Source: Gammaproteobacteria bacterium (lineage in GTDB: Bacteria > Pseudomonadota > Gammaproteobacteria > Eutrophobiales > Eutrophobiaceae). From it: a stretch of 5,589 nucleotides of DNA. Shown here piece by piece: positions 1 to 5,589 of the stretch. Location of the stretch: NCBI GenBank assembly GCA_016198885.1, contig JACQHV010000042.1, positions 1 to 5,589 on the forward strand. The letters run 5' to 3'. Below the pieces are notes generated by a model. It was not told where the DNA came from. It did not search any database and saw only the letters and a program-made list of their open reading frames with translations. Every line of letters starts with the position of its first letter. Positions within the stretch are counted from its first letter, which is position 1. The position numbers and the translations under genes are program-made.

Positions 1-606
1 AAGATCTTCAATTGGGTGGCAACAATGTGGAAAGGGTCAATGACCTTTGAAACACCGATGTTGTTTGCCCTGTCTTTTGTCATCCTGTTTTCGATCGGTG
101 GATTTTCGGGACTGATGCTGGGTATTACACCGGCGGACTTCCAGTATCACGATACCTATTTTGTCGTCGCCCATTTTCATTATGTACTGGTCACAGGCGC
201 AGTATTTGCGCTGATGGCCGGAGCATATTTCTGGATGCCCAAATGGACCGGTCACATGTACGACGAAACACTGGGGAAATGGCATTTCTGGTTATCAGTG
301 ATCTCGGTGAATGTACTGTTCTTCCCGCAACACTTCCTGGGCCTCGCCGGCATGCCACGGCGCATCCCGGACTACAATGTCCAGTTTGCTGATTTCAATA
401 TGGTATCGAGTGTAGGGGGTTTTGTTTTCGGGCTGAGCCAGTTGCTGTTTGTCTATATTGTAATCAGGTGTGTGCTTGGCGGAGCGAGGGCCACCGATCA
501 GGTCTGGGAAGGGGCACATGGTCTGGAATGGACCCTGCCTTCACCGCCGCCTTTCCATACTTTCACTATTCCGCCAAATGTTACGGATGCGACAGCGCAT
601 TCCTGA
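1..606 (+). CDS. ctaD: Cytochrome c oxidase subunit I, C-terminal part (5' end outside window)
   Basis: This is the catalytic subunit of aa3-type heme-copper oxidase, an inner-membrane proton pump that reduces O2 with electrons from cytochrome c. The open frame runs in from base 1, so the gene is cut by the window edge; the GTG at 16 is internal. About 201 residues remain, covering the last four membrane helices (IX-XII by comparison with bovine subunit I). The signature HDTYFVVAHFHYV lies at 148-186. By the known family pattern, the first His-Asp pair (148-153) is near the Mg site, His at 172-174 is the heme a3 ligand and His at 178-180 is a heme a ligand. The Arg-Arg pair of GMPRRIPDY (358-363) contacts the heme propionates. 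CuB ligands and the proton-channel Glu would lie upstream and cannot be checked. The tail after helix XII is short and soluble. A 12-base gap precedes the next small gene. Identification is very secure. Confidence 0.98.
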   Translation, partial: KIFNWVATMWKGSMTFETPMLFALSFVILFSIGGFSGLMLGITPADFQYHDTYFVVAHFHYVLVTGAVFALMAGAYFWMPKWTGHMYDETLGKWHFWLSVISVNVLFFPQHFLGLAGMPRRIPDYNVQFADFNMVSSVGGFVFGLSQLLFVYIVIRCVLGGARATDQVWEGAHGLEWTLPSPPPFHTFTIPPNVTDATAHS

Positions 607-618
607 GCGGGGCGATGA

Positions 619-747
619 ATGGACCAGAACGAAAAGGCCAATAAAATGACGCCTGAACTTGCTGCAAAGAACCGGCGTATCGCCATCATTCTGGGATTAG
701 TCGCGCTCGCGTTTTATGCGGGTTTTATTCTGATGTATATGCACTGA
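619..747 (+). CDS. Cytochrome oxidase small assembly protein (42 aa, single membrane helix)
   Basis: This tiny frame between subunit I and ctaG encodes 42 residues: a charged N-terminus (MDQNEKANKMTPELAAKNRR) and one hydrophobic helix at about residues 21-40, ending in MYMH. The basic residues before the helix predict the N-terminus in the cytoplasm. Position, size and the pattern MTPE...KNRR + helix resemble the short protein annotated in beta/gammaproteobacterial cox clusters as cytochrome oxidase small assembly protein; that match is from memory. Its biochemical role is not established by the sequence. The start may be ATG 619 or the in-frame ATG at 646, which would give 33 residues beginning MTPELAAK. 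No strong Shine-Dalgarno separates the two. Its TGA stop (745-747) shares one base with the ATG of ctaG, which suggests translational coupling. The gene is too short for default ORF cut-offs. Confidence 0.8.
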   Translation: MDQNEKANKMTPELAAKNRRIAIILGLVALAFYAGFILMYMH

Positions 748-1334
748 TGATGGCACAAAAGACAACACGCACGGCGGGCAAACTGGCCATTGTGGCAGCA
801 GCCATGTTCGGGTTTGGTTATGCCCTGGTACCGCTTTATAACGTATTTTGTGACATCACGGGTTTAAATGGCAGGACCGGCACGATTGCACAGGAGGAGG
901 CAGATAAACTCGTTGCAGATACAAATCGTCTGGTCACGGTGGAATTTGATACCAACGTCAACGGTGAATTGCCGTGGACATTTAAGGCACAGTTGCGACA
1001 GTTGAAGATACACCCCGGTGAGATAGCAGACGCCATCTTTGTCGTTGAAAATAATTCTGAACACCCGACTGCAGGACAGGCCATTCCGAGTGTCGCGCCG
1101 GCACAGGCCTCGCTGTATTTCAACAAGACAGAGTGTTTCTGTTTTACCAGGCAAAACCTTGCGCCGCACGAACGGCGGGAGATGCTGGTACGCTTTGTCG
1201 TGGATTCCGGGCTGCCAGACAAGATTTCTACAATGACGCTTTCGTATACATTTTTTATGGCGCCTGATTCGAACAAAACGGCAGATAGATCAGAAGGCAT
1301 TACAAATACATCAACCGGAATAGAGAAAATTTAG
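747..1334 (+). CDS. ctaG: Cytochrome c oxidase assembly protein CtaG/Cox11 (CuB copper chaperone)
   Basis: Cox11-family protein, membrane-anchored with a periplasmic copper-binding domain, which delivers Cu to the CuB site of subunit I. The product is 195 residues, the normal family length. A single N-terminal membrane segment (about residues 12-30) leads into the family motif PLYNVFCDITGLNG with Cys35. The beta-sheet domain follows, with PWTF at 76-79 and the copper motif NKTECFCF, giving Cys130 and Cys132. All three conserved cysteines are therefore present. The C-terminal STMTLSYTFF is also typical, followed by a polar tail rich in Thr, Ser and Asn. Two consecutive ATGs (747 and 750) could start it; 747 overlaps the stop of the small gene upstream by one base (TGATG). 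A 36-base gap follows before ctaE. Identity is secure; only the exact first codon is open. Confidence 0.96.
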   Translation: MMAQKTTRTAGKLAIVAAAMFGFGYALVPLYNVFCDITGLNGRTGTIAQEEADKLVADTNRLVTVEFDTNVNGELPWTFKAQLRQLKIHPGEIADAIFVVENNSEHPTAGQAIPSVAPAQASLYFNKTECFCFTRQNLAPHERREMLVRFVVDSGLPDKISTMTLSYTFFMAPDSNKTADRSEGITNTSTGIEKI

Positions 1335-1359
1335 TCATGCAAACAAAAACAGTTAAGAC

Positions 1360-1364
1360 GAGGA
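1360..1364 (+). promoter_or_regulatory. Ribosome binding site of ctaE
   Basis: GAGGA ends six bases before ATG 1371. It is one of the clearer Shine-Dalgarno sequences in the window and fixes the ctaE start. It fits the need for strong independent initiation of a structural subunit after the 36-base gap behind ctaG. Confidence 0.75.
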
Positions 1365-1370
1365 ATAATT

Positions 1371-2264
1371 ATGTCTGATTCGCAGAGTGTTTATTTTATT
1401 CCCCACCCCAGCCGCTGGCCGATAGTGGGTTCAATCGCCCTGTTTGTTTCGTTTGTGGGGGCGGCGGTCATGTTGAATGGTTCCGAGTTTGGCACGTTTA
1501 TCCTGGGAATGGGTATTGCGGCAGTTATCTTTATGTTCGCGGGCTGGTTTGCTGATGTCATCGGCGAAAGCCTGCGGGGCAGTTATAACAGTCAGGTGGA
1601 CGTCAGCTTCCGGTGGGGCATGAGCTGGTTTATTTTCTCCGAGGTCATGTTTTTTGCCGCATTTTTTGGCGCGCTTTACTACGCGCGTATCTATTCCGTG
1701 CCCTGGCTTGGCGGAGATGGCCATGGTTTTGTAACACATGAAGTTCTTTGGCCGGTGTTTGAGGCCATCTGGCCGCTGATGACCACACCGGATGCCACCA
1801 TTCCGGGAATGGAAACTGCCTTTACCCAGATTAAAGAAGTCATCCCTGCCTGGGGCGTGCCGGCTGTCAATACAGTGATCCTGCTCTCCAGTGGCGGGAC
1901 GGTAACCCTTGCGCACTGGGCATTGAAAAAGAATAACCGCGCAGGACTTTGTTGGTGGCTGTTTGCAACAGTTGTGCTTGGCTTTTTGTTTGTTGGTCTG
2001 CAGGCAAGTGAATATATCCATGCCTATCATGAGCTGGGTCTGAAACTGAGTTCGGGTGTCTACGGCTCAACCTTTTTCATGTTGACGGGATTTCACGGTT
2101 TTCACGTCACCATGGGAGCGACCATGTTGACTGTAATTTTGTTACGTTCGATGAGTGGCCATTTCAGTGAACAACGTCATTTTGCCTTTGAGGGTGTGGC
2201 CTGGTATTGGCACTTCGTTGACGTCGTGTGGCTTGGCCTGTTTATTTTTGTTTACTGGATGTAG
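1371..2264 (+). CDS. ctaE: Cytochrome c oxidase subunit III
   Basis: Subunit III of the aa3 oxidase is a seven-helix inner-membrane protein. It carries no redox centre but stabilises the catalytic core and its proton uptake. The product is 297 residues, within the range for proteobacterial forms. Family marks in order: the N-terminal YFIPHPSRWPIVGS; the helix with SWFIFSEVMFFAAFFGALYYAR, whose Glu91 matches the conserved membrane Glu; a long loop of about residues 110-160 rich in Trp and Pro, as in Pseudomonas-type proteins; NTVILLSSGGTVTLAHW; TGFHGFHVTMG (His242, His245); and the terminal HFVDVVWLGLFIFVYW. The ATG at 1371 has a good ribosome site. The gene ends the first forward unit, and a hairpin terminator begins 20 bases after the stop. 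No frame damage is seen. Identification is secure. Confidence 0.98.
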   Translation: MSDSQSVYFIPHPSRWPIVGSIALFVSFVGAAVMLNGSEFGTFILGMGIAAVIFMFAGWFADVIGESLRGSYNSQVDVSFRWGMSWFIFSEVMFFAAFFGALYYARIYSVPWLGGDGHGFVTHEVLWPVFEAIWPLMTTPDATIPGMETAFTQIKEVIPAWGVPAVNTVILLSSGGTVTLAHWALKKNNRAGLCWWLFATVVLGFLFVGLQASEYIHAYHELGLKLSSGVYGSTFFMLTGFHGFHVTMGATMLTVILLRSMSGHFSEQRHFAFEGVAWYWHFVDVVWLGLFIFVYWM

Positions 2265-2284
2265 TAACGACGTGTCTTGAGAAC

Positions 2285-2312
2285 AAAAGGCGCTGCTAGG
2301 GCAGCGCCTTTT
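2285..2312. terminator. Bidirectional intrinsic terminator between ctaE and the twin-transmembrane gene
   Basis: A perfect 12-bp inverted repeat: AAAAGGCGCTGC (2285-2296) and GCAGCGCCTTTT (2301-2312), with a four-base loop TAGG. The A-tract on one side and the T-tract on the other make it usable from both strands, as expected between converging genes. For the forward unit it starts 20 bases after the ctaE stop. For the reverse gene it overlaps the end of the coding sequence. Confidence 0.92.
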
Positions 2313-2541
2313 CTGTTTGTGGCGGAATAATCCCATGGGGCTGAATTAATCCCGTGGCGAAACCGAAGATCAATAACAGAAATAGTATTATCGACAGCAC
2401 GATCCGCACTGTCAGGGATTTTACTGTGCGATCCGACTGCCCCTTGTCGCGGACGAGGAAAAACATGCCGGAGGACAAAGCCACAATGATAATAACGAGC
2501 AACAGGATTACCACCATTTTGAATATGAGAGGGCCGGACAT
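2296..2541 (-). CDS. Twin-transmembrane (DUF2909-type) small membrane protein
   Basis: This 81-residue protein is encoded opposite to its neighbours. It has two hydrophobic helices (about residues 6-30 and 46-66) joined by a charged loop whose sequence LVRDKGQSDRTVKSLTVRI resembles the DUF2909 / twin transmembrane protein family, a recognition made from memory. That family commonly sits at this place, reversed, between subunit III and surf1 in gammaproteobacterial oxidase clusters. Its function is unknown; location suggests a link to oxidase assembly. The second helix ends with GLIQPHG, where I recall family members finishing shortly after. Here about ten further residues (IIPPQTEKALP) run into the terminator stem, and the TAG stop uses bases 2298-2296. 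Reverse-strand GGTGA lies three bases before the ATG, a close but possible ribosome site. A second Met at codon 9 is a poorer start because no ribosome site precedes it. Confidence 0.85.
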   Translation of the reverse strand: MSGPLIFKMVVILLLVIIIVALSSGMFFLVRDKGQSDRTVKSLTVRIVLSIILFLLLIFGFATGLIQPHGIIPPQTEKALP

Positions 2542-2645
2542 TTATCACCATACTGGATGAGTTATAACATCAATAATATCCGAGTATACCTTTGATTATG
2601 ACCTCTTACACGGACAGGATGATGTTTTGATCACGTATTAACAGC
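2542..2645. promoter_or_regulatory. Divergent intergenic region between the twin-transmembrane gene and surf1
   Basis: This AT-rich 104-base gap separates two genes that point away from each other, so promoters for both strands are expected here. I see an 8-bp palindrome GTTATAAC (2561-2568) and TATAC-type hexamers near 2585, but none has a convincing -35 partner at 16-18 bases. The region is called from gene orientation, not from a recognised promoter. It also holds a 10-codon frame at 2598-2630, in the same frame as surf1, which ends 15 bases before the surf1 ATG. Confidence 0.4.
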
Positions 2646-3380
2646 ATGCGTATTAATAACTGGCAATTCACACCAAGATTGTGGCCAAGCATGGCGGCAG
2701 TAATTATGTTTGCCATCCTGATATCTCTCGGCATCTGGCAACTCGATCGGGCAGAACAAAAAAGGGAGATATATAAGAAATTCCTGTTGCACCAATCATC
2801 AGAGACAATGGATTTAAATCCTGAACAGCCAATCCGGACTGACAAGCCGGCAATGCTGTGGCGCAATGTGAAGGCGACAGGCGTATTTTCAGATGAGGCA
2901 CACATCCTGCTGGATAATCAAGTGGTGAAAGGAGAGGCAGGTTATTTCATCTTCACGCCGTTCAGATTGAGCAATGAAGAAGTCTGGGTGCTGGTCAATC
3001 GTGGCTGGTTACCGGCCGGGGATGATCGCAAGATATCGCCGTTAATAGAAACAATTGCCACAGAGGTGGAGATCGCCGGTGTGATTACAGATGTTCCATC
3101 AAGCGGACTGCTTCTGGGTGATCCAATAATCGAATCAATGACGGATCATATTTTTCGTGCGCAGCGTATTGATCTCAAGGAAATTACAGGGCTGATTAAA
3201 CGGGATTTATTGCCATATGTGATCAGATTGAAACCGGAATCCGCACAGGGGTTTCTCAGAGAATGGACTCTGCCGGGTTCTGGTGAAGAAATGCATCAGG
3301 GCTATGCTTTTCAATGGTTTGCCCTTGCAGCAACCCTGGTCATTGTTTATCTCTTTGTCACATTGAAAAAGATTTCCTGA
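2646..3380 (+). CDS. SURF1 family cytochrome oxidase biogenesis protein
   Basis: SURF1 (Shy1) proteins are inner-membrane factors that help insert heme A into subunit I. The 244-residue product has the expected hairpin design: an N-terminal helix (about 14-31) ending in the family motif LGIWQLDRAEQKR, a periplasmic domain of about 190 residues, and a C-terminal helix (about 222-240). Other marks are LWRNVKATGVF near 71-81, VLVNRGWLP at 115-122, and HQGYAFQWFALA at 217-228, whose His and aromatic residues are conserved. ATG 2646 is the first ATG after an in-frame stop at 2628-2630, so the start is well bounded, though no good Shine-Dalgarno is visible. It opens the second forward unit, and the next gene begins four bases after its stop. 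Base composition is lower in GC than ctaD or ctaE. Identification is strong. Confidence 0.95.
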   Translation: MRINNWQFTPRLWPSMAAVIMFAILISLGIWQLDRAEQKREIYKKFLLHQSSETMDLNPEQPIRTDKPAMLWRNVKATGVFSDEAHILLDNQVVKGEAGYFIFTPFRLSNEEVWVLVNRGWLPAGDDRKISPLIETIATEVEIAGVITDVPSSGLLLGDPIIESMTDHIFRAQRIDLKEITGLIKRDLLPYVIRLKPESAQGFLREWTLPGSGEEMHQGYAFQWFALAATLVIVYLFVTLKKIS

Positions 3381-3384
3381 TCAA

Positions 3385-3990
3385 ATGACAGAGCAATTAC
3401 ATGGCAGATGGAAGAACAGGGTAATCCCCATTGTTCTATTTTTGATCTTTCTTCTTCCCGTTCTGGGCTCATGGATCATGGCATTTTATACAGATTTTAT
3501 GCGTGATAAGAGCGGGACGCTGCAACACGGCATATTAATTGATCCGCCACAAATGCTGGAAAATGTGAAATTGACTGATTCGGCGCAAGGGGAGCAAATC
3601 TGGTTACATGGCAGATGGACCATGCTTGCGATTACGCAGGGTGAATGTGAAAAAAATTGTCAGGAAAATCTTTATCGAATGCGTCAGATAAGACTCGCCA
3701 TGGGAAAGGAAATGCATCGGATCCAGCGTGTTATCCTTTTACAGGACATGAACCTTCAGAATTCGATTGAAGATATCCTGAAGAATTACCCCGGCCAGTT
3801 GGTTCTCACGCAGGATGATATTGATGATGCATTCAAGTCATATATTTTTTCACAGAACAAAATAAATAATAATGCCATCTTTTTAATTGACCCACTGGGT
3901 TACCTGATGATGTGCTATCCGCCGGATACTGATCCTGGGGGCATTATTAAAGACATGAAGCGATTGTTAAAAATATCAAGAATAGGTTGA
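3385..3990 (+). CDS. SCO-like membrane-anchored thioredoxin-fold protein, function unproven
   Basis: This 201-residue protein has one N-terminal membrane helix (about 13-33) and a domain predicted to face the periplasm. The domain looks like a diverged thioredoxin/SCO fold: a strand WLHGRWTMLAIT (73-84), then CEKNC (Cys88 and Cys92, spacing CX3C), a helix with YRMRQIRLAMGKE, a strand RVILLQD, and a late strand-turn AIFLIDPLGYLMM (164-176) like the SCO LIDPxG segment. True SCO proteins have a copper-binding His a few residues before that strand; here the matching stretch is KINNNAIF, with no His. An unknown protein of similar size occupies this slot in Pseudomonas-type clusters, by memory. It may serve as a thiol reductase or metal-site helper for oxidase assembly, which is inference from fold and neighbours. 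It lies four bases after surf1 and 12 before ctaA. A 16-bp sequence encoding LHGRW occurs twice in it. Confidence 0.8.
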   Translation: MTEQLHGRWKNRVIPIVLFLIFLLPVLGSWIMAFYTDFMRDKSGTLQHGILIDPPQMLENVKLTDSAQGEQIWLHGRWTMLAITQGECEKNCQENLYRMRQIRLAMGKEMHRIQRVILLQDMNLQNSIEDILKNYPGQLVLTQDDIDDAFKSYIFSQNKINNNAIFLIDPLGYLMMCYPPDTDPGGIIKDMKRLLKISRIG

Positions 3991-4002
3991 TTGGTTATCT
4001 GA

Positions 4003-5013
4003 ATGACTTCGAAAATGTTTACAAATATTACACGGCTTTCTGTCGTCCTTGCCTTTATCGTCGTGGTGCTGGGTGCATATGTCCGTCTTTCCGGCGCAGG
4101 TCTGGCCTGTCCGGATTGGCCGGGATGTTATGGTGAACTGATCGTACCCGAAGAAACATACCGTTCTGAACATCTTTATCCGAATCAGCCGCTTGAGCAT
4201 GATAAGGCATGGAAGGAAATGATCCACCGGTATACAGCGGGCTCTTTGGGTATATTAATTGTATGTCTGGCCATCATGGCCTGGAAGCAACGATCAGTAT
4301 CGGATCAGCCTGTATTAATACCGCTTGTGCTTGTCTTGCTGGTGATTTTCCAGGCCCTGCTGGGTATGTGGACTGTCACCCTCCTGTTGAAGCCCGTCAT
4401 TGTCGTGGGACATCTGCTGGTCGGCATGGCTATTTTATCTTTGCTGTTCTGGGTGCTTCTGGGACAATTAAACAAAGGCCAGGTTGTTGATAGAAACGCA
4501 GCGCGATTCTTCCCCTGGACGGTTGCCGGGCTGTTCATTATCGCAATTCAGATCTCTCTCGGTGGTTGGACCAGTGCAAATTATGCAGCACTGATCTGTC
4601 CGGATTTTCCGACCTGCCAGGGAATCTGGTGGCCGCCCATGGATTTTGTTGAGGGGTTCACCTTCTGGCGGGAGACCGGAATTGATTACGAGGGAGGGAT
4701 ACTGGCGGGTGATGCACGTACTGCTATACACATGAGTCATCGTATTGGCGCGTTGGTGACATTGATGATTATCGGCACGATCGCCATACAGGCTATGCGT
4801 AACAGCAGCAAGATTATTGCCAGGATCGGAATGGTTATGCTGCTTGTCCTGTTGGTGCAAATATCACTGGGTATTACCAATGTCACCAGACTGTTACCGC
4901 TGCCGGCGGCAGTGGCACATAATGGAGCAGCCGCGTTATTATTATTATCCTTGGTAACTTTGTTACACTATTCATTTTCAACAAAAACAAACGTCGGAGA
5001 ATCTGTTGAATAA
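4003..5013 (+). CDS. ctaA: Heme A synthase (COX15/CtaA family)
   Basis: CtaA converts heme O to heme A by oxidising the C8 methyl group, supplying the aa3 oxidase. The product has 336 residues and eight predicted membrane helices in two four-helix halves. Each half carries a pair of His: His75 in EMIHRYTAG and His137 in GHLLVGM, then His246 in MSHRIGA and His306 in VAHNGAA; these match the four heme-ligand positions known for Bacillus CtaA. Glu72, three residues before His75, matches the catalytic Glu. Both halves also have an extracytoplasmic CX5C pair: CPDWPGC (Cys36/Cys42) and CPDFPTC (Cys199/Cys205). YVRLSGAGLACPDWPGC is highly typical. ATG 4003 is used here; a second Met four codons on (4015) is possible and no strong ribosome site decides. 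The stop overlaps the ctaB start by eight bases. Identification is secure. Confidence 0.97.
   Translation: MTSKMFTNITRLSVVLAFIVVVLGAYVRLSGAGLACPDWPGCYGELIVPEETYRSEHLYPNQPLEHDKAWKEMIHRYTAGSLGILIVCLAIMAWKQRSVSDQPVLIPLVLVLLVIFQALLGMWTVTLLLKPVIVVGHLLVGMAILSLLFWVLLGQLNKGQVVDRNAARFFPWTVAGLFIIAIQISLGGWTSANYAALICPDFPTCQGIWWPPMDFVEGFTFWRETGIDYEGGILAGDARTAIHMSHRIGALVTLMIIGTIAIQAMRNSSKIIARIGMVMLLVLLVQISLGITNVTRLLPLPAAVAHNGAAALLLLSLVTLLHYSFSTKTNVGESVE
4996..5000 (+). promoter_or_regulatory. Ribosome binding site deciding the TTG start of ctaB
   Basis: GGAGA lies inside the 3' end of ctaA, five bases before TTG 5006. The first in-frame ATG is at 5117, already past the first membrane helix, so it cannot be the natural start. 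This site therefore supports the TTG. Confidence 0.65.
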
Positions 5014-5589
5014 CTCTTTACCTGCTACCATAACAACTGCATCTCACTGGCGGGATTACCTTGCGCTGTGCAAACCCAAGATTGTCTCCCTGATCGTCTT
5101 TACTGCCGTGGTCGGGATGTTTATGTCGACAGAGGGGATAATCCCGTTATCGGCGCTGGTATTTGGAACCCTCGGGATTGGTTTGGCGGCTGCTTCTGCT
5201 GCCGCAATCAATCATGTCGTCGATTATAAGATCGATTCCGTCATGGCGCGCACCATGCGCAGGCCCCTGCCAAAGGGGGTTGTCAGTATTCCGGGCGCCA
5301 TCCTGTTTGCATTTATACTCGGGGCGTTGTCGATGGTTATCCTGACCTACCTTGTTAATGTCCTGACGGCCGTATTGACGGCAGTCTCGTTGATCGGTTA
5401 CGGCTTTATCTATTCAATGTATCTTAAACGCGCCACGCCACAGAATATCGTTATTGGTGGTGCAGCGGGAGCGGCGCCACCTGTGCTTGGCTGGACTGCC
5501 GTCACAGGCAGTCTTGATCCCAATTCATTATTATTGTTTTTGATTATTTTTGTCTGGACGCCGCCGCATTTCTGGGCGCTTGCGATATA
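5006..5589 (+). CDS. ctaB: Protoheme IX farnesyltransferase / heme O synthase, N-terminal part (3' end outside window)
   Basis: CtaB (COX10), a UbiA-family membrane prenyltransferase, adds a farnesyl group to heme B to make heme O, the substrate of CtaA. About 194 residues are present and the frame is still open at the window edge. After a short polar N-terminus comes the family opening WRDYLALCKPKIVSLIVFTAVVGMF. The first Asp-rich catalytic motif is NHVVDYKID (Asn69, Asp73, Asp77), followed by MARTMRRPLPKG, both typical for binding prenyl diphosphate with Mg. Further on are YSMYLKRATPQNIVIGGAAGAAPPVLGW and WTPPHFWALAI. The second Asp motif should lie beyond the window. The start is a TTG at 5006 preceded by GGAGA, overlapping the end of ctaA by eight bases and suggesting coupled translation. 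Identity is secure; the start codon is inferred. Confidence 0.95.
   Translation, partial: MNNSLPATITTASHWRDYLALCKPKIVSLIVFTAVVGMFMSTEGIIPLSALVFGTLGIGLAAASAAAINHVVDYKIDSVMARTMRRPLPKGVVSIPGAILFAFILGALSMVILTYLVNVLTAVLTAVSLIGYGFIYSMYLKRATPQNIVIGGAAGAAPPVLGWTAVTGSLDPNSLLLFLIIFVWTPPHFWALAI

Noticed and set aside
615..644. ATG at 615 as the start of the small assembly protein
   Set aside because: In that frame it reaches a stop after nine codons. The ATG at 619, in a different frame, leads into the membrane helix.
836..1300. Reverse-strand frame of 154 codons inside ctaG
   Set aside because: It is antisense to the conserved Cox11 gene, with low-complexity Ser/Cys-rich translation and no recognisable motif.
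1431..2030. Long reverse-strand frame of 199 codons inside ctaE
   Set aside because: It is fully antisense to a clear subunit III gene, its product is rich in Lys, His and Cys without any domain pattern, and it has no context of its own. It is a shadow frame.
2354..2560. Forward frame of 68 codons over the twin-transmembrane gene
   Set aside because: The reverse frame has a clear two-helix membrane protein with a recognisable loop motif; the forward translation is polar and featureless.
2561..2568. Palindrome GTTATAAC as an operator or shared promoter element
   Set aside because: Eight AT-rich bases form palindromes often by chance, and no paired -35 element or second copy was found, so it is noted only within the intergenic entry.
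2598..2630. Ten-codon frame upstream of surf1, in the same frame, as a possible leader peptide
   Set aside because: There is no ribosome site, no run of regulatory codons and no alternative hairpin pair next to it. It is most likely chance.
5163..5345. Forward frame of 60 codons within ctaB
   Set aside because: It overlaps the prenyltransferase active-site region, whose own frame is clearly conserved. It is a shadow frame.

Overview
The window holds the distal part of an aa3-type cytochrome c oxidase structural gene cluster followed by its heme A synthesis and assembly genes. The order is ctaD (3' part) - small assembly protein - ctaG (Cox11) - ctaE (subunit III) | twin-transmembrane protein (opposite strand) | surf1 - SCO-like thioredoxin-fold protein - ctaA (heme A synthase) - ctaB (heme O synthase, 5' part). 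From memory this matches the cluster in Pseudomonas and related gammaproteobacteria, including the small reverse-strand DUF2909-type gene between subunit III and surf1. I therefore infer a gammaproteobacterium with aerobic, cytochrome c-based respiration. The moderate base composition and AT-rich stretches in surf1 and the following gene do not let me name a genus.

Layout. Positions 1-2264 carry three forward structural/assembly genes and the tiny gene 619-747, all tightly packed. A strong 12-bp hairpin terminator lies at 2285-2312. The reverse-strand membrane gene (2296-2541) converges on it, and its stop codon lies in the hairpin loop. A 104-base gap (2542-2645) separates divergent genes. 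From 2646 to the end runs a second forward unit, surf1 / SCO-like / ctaA / ctaB, with gaps of 4 and 12 bases and then an 8-base overlap.

How the genes work together. CtaB farnesylates heme B to heme O, and CtaA oxidises heme O to heme A. SURF1 helps place heme A in subunit I. CtaG delivers copper to the CuB site of subunit I. The SCO-like protein probably acts in periplasmic thiol or copper chemistry, though it lacks an obvious copper-binding histidine. Subunits I and III are part of the enzyme core; subunit II is not in the window.

There is no mobile element, CRISPR array, rRNA or tRNA that I can see, and no gene-free stretch over 300 bases. This is a largely canonical respiratory cluster. 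The points worth a second look are small: the SCO-like protein with CX3C but no matching His, a 16-bp in-frame repeat inside that gene, the stop codon embedded in a bidirectional terminator, the 42-residue gene that is easily missed, and the TTG start of ctaB.
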